Counted from the stretch's first letter, positions 32,358 through 40,816 are shown. The stretch: DNA of 64,000 bases from an uncultured Sulfitobacter sp. (GCF_947497275.1 NZ_CANMFS010000001.1:682001-746000), one strand, 5' to 3'. Numbers and translations are program-made. Notes: generated by a model from the sequence alone, not told the origin.

Positions 32358-32630
32358 TTACTCAGGCTTCCAATCGTATTCGATTGCATGGCCCGCCTGA
32401 CAAGTGATGGTGCGTATCTTCTTTCCGAACACGCCGAAGGTCGGGTGATCTCTGACCGCCGTTACGCTCGCGGGCTGACCGCATTGTCCGCAGGTGTGCA
32501 GGTGCTCCGCCTCACGGGGTTTAGCTTCGAGCGCTGCAACGCGCGCTTCCAGTTCGGCAATTTGCTTTGGCGTCTGGGTCAGCGTCTTCCAGATCGGCGC
32601 CTTGTCGAGGAGTTTCAGTATGTCTGACAC
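32358..32630 (-). CDS. Coiled-coil plus zinc-ribbon protein (90 aa), reversed orientation
   Basis: GTG start, protein VSDILKLLDKAPIWKTLTQT at the N terminus. A short coiled coil (IAELEARVAALEAK) follows, then a zinc ribbon with CGQCGQPASV and TCQAGHAIEY. Similar three-part small proteins are common in bacteria and phages; the function is unknown. Its first 11 bp overlap the start of the divergent 57-aa gene. No Shine-Dalgarno sequence is evident before the GTG. Confidence 0.6.
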   Translation of the reverse strand: MSDILKLLDKAPIWKTLTQTPKQIAELEARVAALEAKPREAEHLHTCGQCGQPASVTAVRDHPTFGVFGKKIRTITCQAGHAIEYDWKPE

Positions 32631-32793
32631 GGATAGCACGGCAAAGGCTCCCTCGGTTGGGTTCAATGAAGCGGCAATACTACGTCGATTCGGGCGGCGG
32701 ATCACTGCAATTGAGTTCGTACGCAAATCTGACGGAGATGAGATTCGCACGATTTATCGTCTTTCAGATCGGAAGGCGGAGCAGAATGACTGA
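32620..32793 (+). CDS. Small phage protein (57 aa)
   Basis: Begins MSDTDSTAKAPSVGFNEAAI and continues LRRFGRRITAIEFVRKSDGD. A GAGGAG ribosome-binding site lies 7 nt upstream. It is basic in the centre and might bind nucleic acid. No family is recognised. The start overlaps the reversed zinc-ribbon gene. Confidence 0.55.
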   Translation: MSDTDSTAKAPSVGFNEAAILRRFGRRITAIEFVRKSDGDEIRTIYRLSDRKAEQND

Positions 32794-33133
32794 CCTTAAT
32801 CCAGCAATCGGTCTTCCAGGATATCTCATGCAGCATCGGGAGGGGGTGCTGGTTCTGCTGGAGTTGCCGCGCGCCCCGCGGTCCGGCGGGACTTATCCCT
32901 CCGCCGGAGCCCGCCCGATGTGCATCGATCCGGCGGCTGGTGGGGACCGCCGCCGGATCGCGGGGGGTGTCGCGCGTTCGGCTGGTCCACGCGGCACCTT
33001 CTATCCATTCGTGCGGGGCTTGAGAGGCCTTTCATGCCGTAAGGGGGCGCGGTCGCGCGAATATGCCCCCGGCTCCCCCAGGGCCATCCTGCGGCGCGGA
33101 TTGTCGCGCCGCAGGATTATTTCAATGCTTACG
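32794..33133. other. GC-rich gap without a supportable gene
   Basis: A long plus-strand frame passes through (continuing from 32567 to 33730), but it is rich in Arg, Gly and Pro, lacks protein-like patterning and runs antisense through the gene at 33134-33427. It is not called. The gap ends in the strong hairpin at 33086-33117. Another inverted repeat is CGGCGGG ... CCGCCG near 32885-32910. Confidence 0.5.
33086..33117. terminator. Strong hairpin, probable bidirectional terminator
   Basis: Perfect 13-bp stem (ATCCTGCGGCGCG / CGCGCCGCAGGAT) with a 6-nt loop, 17 bp past the stop of the reversed gene at 33134. A partial T run (TATTTC) follows on the plus strand only. Confidence 0.65.
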
Positions 33134-33427
33134 TCAGGTTCGGGAATGTCCCGATTGGCGCTTGTTCGTGCGCGCTCCACCAAACCCTTTTCTCTTGGCC
33201 AAAAGCAAGTTCAGCGCGATCTTGGCCGAGTCCGGATGAACTTCGCCGCGTCGAACTTCGCCGACACGATTTGCGTTTGTTCCCAGCTGCTGCACGATGT
33301 CAGTGTACGAATGACCTTCGTGTGCCATGATGTGAACAGTAACGGCCTCTTGCCTCGTAAGCTGTTTGCGTTTTACTGTGATTTCGTTCAAAGGCACGCC
33401 GGTGAGGGCGTGTTTAGAAATTGCCAT
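33134..33427 (-). CDS. HTH-type small phage regulator (97 aa), reversed orientation
   Basis: Begins MAISKHALTGVPLNEITVKR. A helix-turn-helix-like core is visible (RQEAVTVHIMAHEGHSYTDI then VQQLGTNANRVGEVRRGEV), with a basic C terminus (KRKGFGGARTNKRQSGHSRT). The AAGGAGG ribosome-binding site is excellent, so the gene is well translated. It stands alone on the minus strand, with a 31-bp palindrome just upstream and a hairpin just downstream, the layout of an autoregulated single-gene unit. Confidence 0.75.
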   Translation of the reverse strand: MAISKHALTGVPLNEITVKRKQLTRQEAVTVHIMAHEGHSYTDIVQQLGTNANRVGEVRRGEVHPDSAKIALNLLLAKRKGFGGARTNKRQSGHSRT

Positions 33428-33453
33428 GAGGGAGATCCTCCTTGTGGCGATGT

Positions 33454-33484
33454 GGCCCATAGGTTCTGCGAGAACCCATGGGCC
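33454..33484. promoter_or_regulatory. 31-bp palindrome upstream of the reversed HTH gene
   Basis: Arms GGCCCATAGGTTCT and AGAACCCATGGGCC around a 3-bp centre, with one mismatch in 14 pairs. It lies 26 bp before the start codon at 33427. The size and symmetry fit an operator for a dimeric regulator, perhaps the gene's own product. Confidence 0.6.
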
Positions 33485-33521
33485 GGCGGTCCCGCACATT
33501 ACAGAGGTGCGGTTACTCTAG

Positions 33522-33558
33522 CCGGATCGGGTGTGCTGCAAACACGAGCCCGATCCGG
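33522..33558. other. Hairpin in the gap before the MT-A70 methyltransferase gene
   Basis: Perfect 10-bp arms CCGGATCGGG (33522-33531) and CCCGATCCGG (33549-33558) with a 17-nt loop. No T run follows, so a regulatory or processing role is as likely as termination. The rest of the gap 33428-33726 has no gene. Confidence 0.5.
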
Positions 33559-33726
33559 TGACCCAGATTACCACAACATCCAATGTCAGAGTCCACCGTG
33601 TTTTATACCGCTGATCGCTCAAGAGACCGTTTATAGCCGGGCTGACGTACTGACATCTCCACCGAGCCAGAGTGATTTGGTTGCTAAGGGATTTCCCGAT
33701 CTCTTTTCGGCTGTGGGTCGATACAG

Positions 33727-34374
33727 ATGACCGCCCAGATCATCAGCGAATTTCGCGCGCTGCGCCCTGCGGGGGGCTTTGATCTGATCATGGCGGACCC
33801 GCCGTGGCGGTTCGATAATTTCAGCGCCAAGGGCGAGGCGAAGAACCCGGCGGCGCATTATCTGTGTATGGATCTCGACTGGATCAAGACGTTGCCGGTG
33901 CGTTGGCTGGCGGGCGAGAACTGTCTGCTGTGGCTCTGGGCCACCAATCCGATGCTGCCGCAGGCCATTGATGTGATGGCTGCGTGGGGGTTCACGTTCA
34001 AGACTGCCGGCACATGGGTCAAGCGCACGACGCGCGGGCGCGATGCGTTCGGGACTGGCTACGTGCTGCGGTCCTCTAACGAGCCGTTCCTGATCGGGGC
34101 GATCGGCAAGCCGAAAACCACCCGGAGCACAAGGTCGACCTTGCCCACCTATGACGAGGGTCTGCAATCGCTGGCAGATGGCGGCGCGTGGCCGATGGGC
34201 ACGATCACCATCGAAGGCCCGCTGCGCGAGCACAGCCGCAAGCCGGAAGAGTGTTTTGCCGCCGCCGAAGGGCTGATGCCCGACGCGCAACGCATCGAGG
34301 TGTTTTCACGCACCGACCGCCCCGGCTGGTCAGCCTGGGGCAATGAAACCGGCACGATTGGATCCAGCATATGA
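33727..34374 (+). CDS. MT-A70-family adenine methyltransferase
   Basis: A 215-aa protein with the catalytic motif DPPW at residues 24-27 (LIMADPPWRFDN) and LLWLWATNPMLPQAI, typical of MT-A70 proteins that methylate N6 of adenine in phages. C-terminal EHSRKPEECFAAAEGLMPDA and MIEVFSRTDRPGW-type motifs complete the family pattern. It probably protects phage DNA from host restriction or marks it for regulation. It overlaps the next gene by 4 nt. Confidence 0.9.
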   Translation: MTAQIISEFRALRPAGGFDLIMADPPWRFDNFSAKGEAKNPAAHYLCMDLDWIKTLPVRWLAGENCLLWLWATNPMLPQAIDVMAAWGFTFKTAGTWVKRTTRGRDAFGTGYVLRSSNEPFLIGAIGKPKTTRSTRSTLPTYDEGLQSLADGGAWPMGTITIEGPLREHSRKPEECFAAAEGLMPDAQRIEVFSRTDRPGWSAWGNETGTIGSSI

Positions 34375-34712
34375 GACAGGACTGCAACCCCGTCATCGCC
34401 TTCGGTCTGTTGGCAACTACCGTCGCGCTCAAGGCGAAAACCGGACGGTTGAAGCGTGAGGACAAGGACAAGCTGATCTCGTCGGCGGATGTATGGTGTG
34501 CGGATCTGCCTGACGCGCAGGCGGCTGTCGTGGATTTTCTTGAGGCGGTCGATGCCTACCCCCTGTTCGCGGGTGAACTGTTGCAGTCCGCCGCGCGCAA
34601 CCTGGTACCCGCTTCAACCGTCTTGCCCGATGCGGCACCGGCGCTTGATGCTGCAGACCGCTATGCCGCCGCGCAGGGATGGGCGACGCGAAAGGACTGC
34701 GGCCATGGCTGA
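34371..34712 (+). CDS. Hypothetical phage protein (113 aa)
   Basis: Begins MRQDCNPVIAFGLLATTVAL and continues KAKTGRLKREDKDKLISSAD; helical with no recognised domain. It is coupled to the methyltransferase (ATGA) and overlaps the following gene by 8 nt. Confidence 0.65.
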   Translation: MRQDCNPVIAFGLLATTVALKAKTGRLKREDKDKLISSADVWCADLPDAQAAVVDFLEAVDAYPLFAGELLQSAARNLVPASTVLPDAAPALDAADRYAAAQGWATRKDCGHG

Positions 34713-35016
34713 TCCTGTGGACATCCCGGCGCAGCAGGCGTTGGTGGCGGTGAGCGCGTATTTCGCGCTTGAAAACCTGTCCACCCGCGACTTCGACCTG
34801 TGGGTTGGCGAGCTGCGCAAGGTTCTCGACCGGTGCGGCTACTGCGTGCAAAGCCTGTTTGCCATCCGGGCTGCGGCGTCGGCGGTATGTGATGCATCGG
34901 CACACGGGCGGGCGTCTGCCACCGCCGCGCTGCGCCTTGCCGTCCGCGATTACTATGCCCTTCAGGCGGGCGCACGCGTCGAGGCGCTGCGGGATGAATT
35001 AAAGGTGGTGGAATGA
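34705..35016 (+). CDS. Hypothetical phage protein (103 aa)
   Basis: Begins MADPVDIPAQQALVAVSAYF; helical (RDFDLWVGELRKVLDRCGYC, ATAALRLAVRDYYALQAGAR). The upstream frame is open, but the ATG at 34705 fits the operon spacing. It ends in an ATGA overlap with the primase gene. The function is unknown. Confidence 0.65.
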   Translation: MADPVDIPAQQALVAVSAYFALENLSTRDFDLWVGELRKVLDRCGYCVQSLFAIRAAASAVCDASAHGRASATAALRLAVRDYYALQAGARVEALRDELKVVE

Positions 35017-36158
35017 ACTTCCCCGATGATCCTCGCGTGATGGACGCCAAGGGCATTCCTATGACTGAAGTCGTTCACCGTATCGGCATCGCTGGGCTGA
35101 TTGCGCAGGGTGCCGAGATGGTGGGGCCCTGTCCCCTGTGCGGCGGCAAGGACCGGTTTGCGATCAATCTGCGCAGCAACCTATTCCAGTGCCGCAAGTG
35201 CGACGACGTGAAGGGCGGCGACCAGATCGCGCTGGTGATGCAGGTGCTGAACCTGTCGTTCCCCGACGCGCTCAAGTGGTTGTGTGGCGATGCACCCGCG
35301 CACATCGATCCCGCCGAGCTGCAACGCCGTCGCGCCCGGGCCGCAGCGGACGCCGCCCGCCAGGCAGAAGAGCAGGACCGCTACCGCCGCCGCGCGATCG
35401 ATGATGCCAAGCGGATCTGGCAGCGCTCCGAGGGTGCCGATCGCGGATTGGTTCGCGCGTACCTCAAGGCGCGTGGAATCACGGAAACGATGATGCCGGA
35501 GGTGCCGCGCGCGCTGCGTCTGCTGCCCGATCACCCCTATGTCAAGAAGGTCGCGGGCCAGCTGGTTACCTGCCATCGCGGACCCTGCATGATTTCCGCG
35601 ATTCAAGCGCCGGGCGGGATGTTGGAGGCGGTTCATCAGACGTGGATTTCGGCCGCAGCCCCACACGGAAAAGCGCAGATCACGCAGGACGGAGCGGATT
35701 TGCCGGCCAAGCTGGTTCGGGGGTCTAAAAAGGGCGGTGCGATCCGGCTGCATACGCCGCGCGACACTGACACGATGGTCGTGGGTGAGGGGATTGAGAC
35801 GACGCTGACCGCGATGGCGGCGGCACCGGTGCCGAGCGCAGCCTATTGGGCCGGGGTGGATCTGGGCAACATGTCGGGCCGGATGCAGCGGATCAAGGGT
35901 ACGCGCCACTCCGGTCTGCCGGACATGACCGACGACACCGCATTCGTACCCCCGCCCTGGGTGCGTCGGCTGATTTTCATACAGGATGGCGACAGCGACC
36001 CCAAAGCCACCCGTGCCAAGCTGGAAAGCGGCCTGCGCCGTGCCATGGCGCGTGTGCCGAGATTGAAGGGGCAGATCGTACATGCCGGCGCCGGTGTCGA
36101 TCTGAATGATGTGTTAAATTCAAATGAGGAGACCGATGATGGCGATACGCAAGATTGA
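35013..36158 (+). CDS. Phage DNA primase with CHC2-type zinc finger and Toprim domain
   Basis: A 381-aa protein. The N-terminal zinc finger has C40, C43, C60 and C63 (GPCPLCGGKDRFAIN and FQCRKCDDVKGGD), as in DnaG-like primases. A helical linker (about 95-150) leads to a Toprim-like core with VGEGIETTLTAM (about 252-263) and the acidic FIQDGDSDPKATR. It makes RNA primers for phage replication together with the downstream D5-type helicase. Length fits stand-alone phage primases. Confidence 0.88.
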   Translation: MNFPDDPRVMDAKGIPMTEVVHRIGIAGLIAQGAEMVGPCPLCGGKDRFAINLRSNLFQCRKCDDVKGGDQIALVMQVLNLSFPDALKWLCGDAPAHIDPAELQRRRARAAADAARQAEEQDRYRRRAIDDAKRIWQRSEGADRGLVRAYLKARGITETMMPEVPRALRLLPDHPYVKKVAGQLVTCHRGPCMISAIQAPGGMLEAVHQTWISAAAPHGKAQITQDGADLPAKLVRGSKKGGAIRLHTPRDTDTMVVGEGIETTLTAMAAAPVPSAAYWAGVDLGNMSGRMQRIKGTRHSGLPDMTDDTAFVPPPWVRRLIFIQDGDSDPKATRAKLESGLRRAMARVPRLKGQIVHAGAGVDLNDVLNSNEETDDGDTQD

Positions 36159-36972
36159 TATCAGCAGAATGGACCCTGTCGGCACGAAGGTTGCGGGCAC
36201 ACCCGAGATCGGCTTTGTGAAAATCGCGGACATGGTCATTGATGAGCGGTACCAACGTACGATCGAGCGTACCGGGCAACGCAACATCGCCAAGATCGCC
36301 AAGCATTTCGACTGGGCCAAATTCTCGCCAGTGATGTTGTCGCGACGGGAAGATGGTCGGTACGCGATCATTGACGGGCAGCATCGCACCCATGCCGCTG
36401 CCCTGTGTGGTATCCGCGAAGTCCCGGCCGTTGTGTCCGACCTGACGCTGGAGCAGGAGGCCGCGGCCTTTAGCTGGATCAACGGGGCGGTGACCGCGCT
36501 GTCACAGAACCAGATATTCAAGGCGGCGCTCGCCGCGTTCGAACCATGGGCCGTGCAATGTGATGCGGCTGTCGCGCGGGCCGGATGTCGTTTGATGCCC
36601 TACAACGCGAGTTCCGACCGAAAGAAGCCGGGCGAGGTTTATTGCGTTGCGATCGTGCGCCGGCTGGTCGAGCAGGGGCACGCCGCGCAGCTGGCGACGG
36701 TGCTGACCGGCGTCGGGCAGAGCAAGGTTGGGGGTATCGTCGATTATTACAACGGCTTTGGTCTGAACGGGCTTGTGCCGGCAGTCATCACGGCAGGCGT
36801 GACGCAGTCCGAGGCCGTCACGTCCTTTCTCGATGCGCACGACCTGGACAAGACCGCGCGGATGGTGCGGCGTGTGCAGGAGTTGCCCGAGAACAGGGGC
36901 AAGTCCTTCAAGGCGCTGTTCGCGGACAGTGTTTTGGTTTTACTCAAATCCCACATGAACAAAGCGGCCTGA
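36136..36972 (+). CDS. ParB-domain phage protein
   Basis: A 278-aa protein beginning MMAIRKIDISRMDPVGTKVA. The ParB/Srx-like core is VIDERYQRTIERTGQRNIAK, then WAKFSPVMLSRREDGRYAII and DGQHRTHAAALCG (the GxxR-type box). Starts at 36136 or 36139 suit the GAGGAG ribosome-binding site; an earlier ATG at 36124 lacks one. It overlaps the primase 3' end by 23 nt. It differs from the large leftward ParB-like protein and may act as a DNA-binding or nuclease factor in replication. Confidence 0.8.
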   Translation: MMAIRKIDISRMDPVGTKVAGTPEIGFVKIADMVIDERYQRTIERTGQRNIAKIAKHFDWAKFSPVMLSRREDGRYAIIDGQHRTHAAALCGIREVPAVVSDLTLEQEAAAFSWINGAVTALSQNQIFKAALAAFEPWAVQCDAAVARAGCRLMPYNASSDRKKPGEVYCVAIVRRLVEQGHAAQLATVLTGVGQSKVGGIVDYYNGFGLNGLVPAVITAGVTQSEAVTSFLDAHDLDKTARMVRRVQELPENRGKSFKALFADSVLVLLKSHMNKAA

Positions 36973-36976
36973 CGAT

Positions 36977-38839
36977 ATGTCCGATCCGCTTGACAAGGTG
37001 CGCGGCAAGTTCGCCTCCGCAGAGGACGTGACGCCGGTCGACGGGCTAAAAGCAACCGTGCCGGATGATTCTGTCGGTATGGATGAGAACGTGGCGCCGC
37101 CGCGCGACGATGATGGTGATGATGGTGGCAAGGGGCCACCCCGGACCCCGGAAGAAGATTTGCCGCCCGAGGCCAAGGGGGCGTTGTGCCCGCTCAACGA
37201 CACCGGCAACGGCCAACGATTTGCGCTCTATTTCCGGGAGGATGTATTGCCCGTGCCGCGTGTCGGATGGTTTACATGGGACGGGTGCAGGTGGGCGCGC
37301 GATCCCGACGAGATCGAAACCCGCCGGCATGCGCAGAAGGTGCAGCTGCACATGGAGAACGAAATTCCGTTTCTCAAGGGCACGCCGCGCGAACAGCGAC
37401 TGATCGTCCAGCAGCGCGATCTGCGTGAGGCATTGGCTGCACTGGATCCGCGCCCCGATGGGATGACCGAAGAAGAGTTCACCACGCAGAAGGCCGACAT
37501 CAAGGCAAAGCTGCAGGAGATCACCGATGTTCTGTGGGGGCGGGGATCCAGCCGTCAGCGCCATCTGACGGCAGCGCGCGCGGCCGGCAACTCAAACACG
37601 CTGAAGAACATGCTGCTTGAGGCGACTGTCGATCTGGCCCGACCGCTCGATGATATGGACGCCGATCCGCTGGCCGTGAACACGCAGAGCGGCGTCTTGC
37701 GGTTCAAGGTGGCCGGCGGTCCCGGCACGGAGTTTGGCAAGACCGCGTCTGTCGAGATGCACCCGCATGAGCGCAAGGATTACATCACCAAGCTGATGCC
37801 GGTGGAATACGACGCCAAGGCCAAGGCACCGAAGTTCGAGGCGTTCCTTGAGCGGATCATGCCCAACATCGAAATGCGGCAGTTCTTGCAGCGATGGCTT
37901 GCACTGTCGACGACCGCCCTGGTCGGCGAGCAAAAGTTCGCGTTCTTTTTCGGGTCCGGCGCAAACGGCAAATCGGTTCTGATCGATCTGATCGCGCGTA
38001 TGATGGGTGACTATGCCGCAACCGCCAAGATCGAAAGCCTGACCGGCCGCAACCGGCGCGGTGGTGGCGATGCAACTCCGGACCTCATCCCCCTTGTCGG
38101 TGCACGCCTGGTGCGCGCGTCTGAGCCGGAGGAAGGCGAGCGCCTGCAGGAAGGTATGATCAAGGAGTTGACCGGCGGTGAGCCGATCCTCGTGCGGGCA
38201 CTGCACTCCGATTTTGTCGAGGTGCACCCGCAGTTCAAGCTGACGATCAGCGGCAACCACAAGCCCGATATCCGCGGCACAGACGACGGCATCTGGCGCC
38301 GCATCCTGTTGGTGCCCTTCGACGTGCAGATCCCTTCGGCGGAGCGAGATGAATCGCTTGGCAAGAAGCTCTGGGAGGAGCGGTCGGGCATTCTTAACTG
38401 GCTGGTTGAAGGGTTGATCGATTATCTTGAAGGCGGATTGCAAGAGCCTGATGCCGTTCTCGACGCGACCAGGGGATACCGCGAGGACAGCGACCCGATC
38501 GGATCGTTCCTCAAGGATGCCTGTGTGGTCAGCGGCGATCCGAACGATTTCATAACGGCGCGCGATCTGATCGACGGGTTCAACCTGTGGATTGACATGC
38601 GCGGGGAAGGGATGTGGGGCGAGCGCACCGTGTCCAACCGCATCAAGGGCATGGCCGACAGGCACCGCGACCCTGACACAGGCAAGCTGTTCAGCCCCGG
38701 CAAGCGTCACGTCAGTGGCTATCGCGGCATCCGGTTCACCGATCTGTTCGCGCGCACATTCGACGGCGCACCACGCAACGCCAAGGGCCGACCGGTCGCG
38801 CGTACCGCCAGCTCGGGCAGTCAAGAGGATCCGGTTTGA
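36977..38839 (+). CDS. P4/D5-family phage primase-helicase
   Basis: A 620-aa protein. A poorly conserved acidic N terminus is followed by the D5 N-terminal-like region (about 90-290) and an SF3 helicase core with Walker A FGSGANGKS (G326-S333), LVRASEPEEGERL and TISGNHKPDIRGTDDGIWRR near 425-445. ILLVPFDVQIP and the C-terminal winged-helix part (about 500-600) match the P4/D5 family. It would unwind the origin as a hexamer. It lies directly before the repeat-rich candidate origin. Confidence 0.9.
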   Translation: MSDPLDKVRGKFASAEDVTPVDGLKATVPDDSVGMDENVAPPRDDDGDDGGKGPPRTPEEDLPPEAKGALCPLNDTGNGQRFALYFREDVLPVPRVGWFTWDGCRWARDPDEIETRRHAQKVQLHMENEIPFLKGTPREQRLIVQQRDLREALAALDPRPDGMTEEEFTTQKADIKAKLQEITDVLWGRGSSRQRHLTAARAAGNSNTLKNMLLEATVDLARPLDDMDADPLAVNTQSGVLRFKVAGGPGTEFGKTASVEMHPHERKDYITKLMPVEYDAKAKAPKFEAFLERIMPNIEMRQFLQRWLALSTTALVGEQKFAFFFGSGANGKSVLIDLIARMMGDYAATAKIESLTGRNRRGGGDATPDLIPLVGARLVRASEPEEGERLQEGMIKELTGGEPILVRALHSDFVEVHPQFKLTISGNHKPDIRGTDDGIWRRILLVPFDVQIPSAERDESLGKKLWEERSGILNWLVEGLIDYLEGGLQEPDAVLDATRGYREDSDPIGSFLKDACVVSGDPNDFITARDLIDGFNLWIDMRGEGMWGERTVSNRIKGMADRHRDPDTGKLFSPGKRHVSGYRGIRFTDLFARTFDGAPRNAKGRPVARTASSGSQEDPV

Positions 38840-39306
38840 TGGTCTCGCGGATGCACACTGCCTCCGCAACGCCCGCCCGAACCCCGCACCCCTCAACACT
38901 TTTTCTCCGAAAATATGGGTCCGACCGGTCCGACCGCGCCCTAATGCGCCCGAAAGTAGCGGAACGGGGGTCTGGGGAAGCGCGGCAAAAACAAGGGGTT
39001 GTGCTGCGAAAACGGCTCGAACGGCCTGAACGGCCCGAGATGCGAGGTAACGCATGCGCGCGCGATATAAGGGGGGTTGGGGGTTGGTGTTGTTTCCGTG
39101 CATTACTTGGCATTTCAGGCCGTTCGGGCCGTTCGAGCCGTGATCCGCCATTTTTGCGCCGGTTTTCATGGGCTTGTGGTTTTGCTTCTTCGCAATTCTC
39201 AAGCCCCTCTCTCTTACTTTCAGACCGTTCAGACCCTCCCTTTTTCAAACGAAAACAACAGATAGTTGTGAGGGTAGGGAGAAACACAAAATATGGGGAA
39301 GCGGCA
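38840..39306. other. Repeat-rich block, candidate phage replication origin
   Basis: No gene is supported: the open frame through it is low-complexity. It holds GGTCCGACCGGTCCGACCG (38918-38936), a large imperfect inverted repeat with 31-bp arms at 39013-39043 and 39110-39140 (28 of 31 pairs, 66-nt spacer, both built of GAACGGCC-type units), and a further CAGACCGTTCAGACC (39225-39239). Short iterons and a large dyad beside the primase-helicase genes are typical of phage origins. The spacer contains a G-rich run. Confidence 0.55.
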
Positions 39307-39981
39307 ATGACGATGGGGCAAAAGGCGATGAGCGGGACGGTTGTTGCGGGAAGAGACAGCAAGGGCAGGGTGCGCCAAGAGATCTGCATCCAGCAGCTTC
39401 TGGAGTGGGCATTCGCCGATGAGTGCGCCTCGGTGGACTTCGAGGACGCGGGTACGCTCTCGGCTGGCTATGGCTACACCAGTAACGCCTACCGTGTGCA
39501 CCAGCGCGGGATGCTGGGGTGTCGTGTGGACGGTGGCGGACGGTCGCTGCCGGATGCCGATGCGGATCTGGTGGCGGCAGCGGTGGCCGTGTTGCCGGAA
39601 GGGTGTGGTGGCCGTGGTATGGCGTTGCAGATCGCAGAGCTGGCCCGAACGCGGCGTGTGCCGGATGCGATGGTAGGCGCGCGCGCGCGGTGTGTGCCGG
39701 TGGCAACGCGGCGAAACATGCACGGGACATGGGGTGTCACGGAATTGCTGTGTCAGGTCACTGACCTGAGTGGTCGCAAGGCCAAGCGGGTCGATGTGAG
39801 ATGGTGTCCGGTGACGTACAGCAACCTTGCGCACCAGCTGCACCGGGCGAGGCGCAATTATTTGCAGTGGTGTCTGGCGCTGCTGGAGCTACGGCAAACC
39901 TTTAAGATCTATGACAATCTGTCGCGTTGGGTGCTGTCCGATAGGATGCCGCCGATGCGACCGTGGCAAGAAAAGGTTTGA
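39307..39981 (+). CDS. Hypothetical phage protein (224 aa), end of the replication module
   Basis: Begins MTMGQKAMSGTVVAGRDSKG and continues RVRQEICIQQLLEWAFADEC. The centre has YGYTSNAYRVHQRGMLGCRV and the C terminus has HQLHRARRNYLQWCLALLEL. The longer upstream frame is discarded, because that part is the repeat block. Position at the end of the replication genes, like antiterminator or Q-type regulators, suggests a late-gene control role, but no motif proves it. Confidence 0.7.
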   Translation: MTMGQKAMSGTVVAGRDSKGRVRQEICIQQLLEWAFADECASVDFEDAGTLSAGYGYTSNAYRVHQRGMLGCRVDGGGRSLPDADADLVAAAVAVLPEGCGGRGMALQIAELARTRRVPDAMVGARARCVPVATRRNMHGTWGVTELLCQVTDLSGRKAKRVDVRWCPVTYSNLAHQLHRARRNYLQWCLALLELRQTFKIYDNLSRWVLSDRMPPMRPWQEKV

Positions 39982-40025
39982 CGAATAAATGATGACCCCC
40001 TAGACAAGGTGCCAGCACGACATTC

Positions 40026-40065
40026 GCGCCCGCCGAGGACCACCCTCAGCGGGCGCTTTGCGTTT
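40026..40065 (+). terminator. Terminator between the replication and packaging modules
   Basis: Stem GCGCCCGC / GCGGGCGC (40026-40033 with 40049-40056), extended by inner GAGG/CCTC pairing, followed by TTTGCGTTT. It separates early from late genes. Confidence 0.8.
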
Positions 40066-40201
40066 GATCTCAAAAAATCGCGGGTCCCTCCTGAGTGGGC
40101 GGCGTTATACGGGGCGGCATAGCGCGTGTGTTTCTGCCCGCTAAACCTTTGGAAAAGCCTAAACCCAATCTAAACAAGTACTTGGAAAGAGTTCCCTCAA
40201 C

Positions 40202-40816
40202 ATGTCCACCCTGACTGCATCGGCGCTCGCGACGGAGCTTAAGCTCTCGCGTGGTCGGATCAGTCAATATGTGAGCGAGGGAAAGCTGGACGGGTGCTAT
40301 TCGGGGGATGGTCGCCAGCGACGGTTTGATCTGAACAAGGTGCGAAAGGCTTTGGGCAAGCGTCTCGATCAAGGTCAGATGATGGGCAACGGTGCGAAAA
40401 CAGCATCGATCCTGACCACGCCGGAAGCGGGCCCGGTAAATAAATCTAGGAGCAGCGGCGCCACGAAGCTCTCCGACGGGGATGATGACGCCTATCACAT
40501 GGCGCGCACGCAGAAAGCTCAGGAAGAAGCCCGCGCCCTGCGTCGCCGCAACGCGATGGATGAAGGAACCTTTGTGCTTGCGTCGGAAACAAACCTGGTG
40601 ACGCAGCAGCTGCTGGCCAAAGAGATTGCCCAGTTCGAGAATGTGTTGCGTCAGGCTGCCCGAAAGGTCGCCGATGATCTCGGCGTTGATTTCAAAGAGG
40701 TACGCGCGCTGCTCATCGCTACCTGGCGGGAACATCGTGGCAAGCGCGCGCAGCTGCTGACCGAGCAGGGCGAAGTAATCGAAATGAGTGACGCCGAAAA
40801 GGAGGCTGACATCTGA
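40202..40816 (+). CDS. Terminase small subunit (Nu1-like)
   Basis: A 204-aa protein. The N-terminal helix-turn-helix ASALATELKLSRGRISQYVS (about 6-25), with the wing GDGRQRRFDLNKVRKAL, matches Nu1-like DNA-recognition domains. Helical dimerization regions follow (about 100-185). It recognises the phage packaging site and recruits the large subunit, whose ATG overlaps its stop (TGATG). It is the first gene of the late operon. Confidence 0.8.
   Translation: MSTLTASALATELKLSRGRISQYVSEGKLDGCYSGDGRQRRFDLNKVRKALGKRLDQGQMMGNGAKTASILTTPEAGPVNKSRSSGATKLSDGDDDAYHMARTQKAQEEARALRRRNAMDEGTFVLASETNLVTQQLLAKEIAQFENVLRQAARKVADDLGVDFKEVRALLIATWREHRGKRAQLLTEQGEVIEMSDAEKEADI

Noticed and set aside
32343..32627. 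Plus-strand frame beginning MIGCGLLRLPIVFDC with an ATGA overlap
   Set aside because: It is the shadow of the coiled-coil/zinc-ribbon protein encoded on the minus strand at 32358-32630.
32567..33730. Long plus-strand open frame (387 codons)
   Set aside because: Arg/Gly/Pro-rich without protein-like patterning, antisense to the well-supported gene at 33134-33427, and crossing two strong hairpins.
38836..39306. 5' extension of the frame ending at 39981, with repeats such as RPERPE and SDRSDR
   Set aside because: The peptide repeats are translations of DNA iterons on either strand; coding character begins only at the ATG at 39307.
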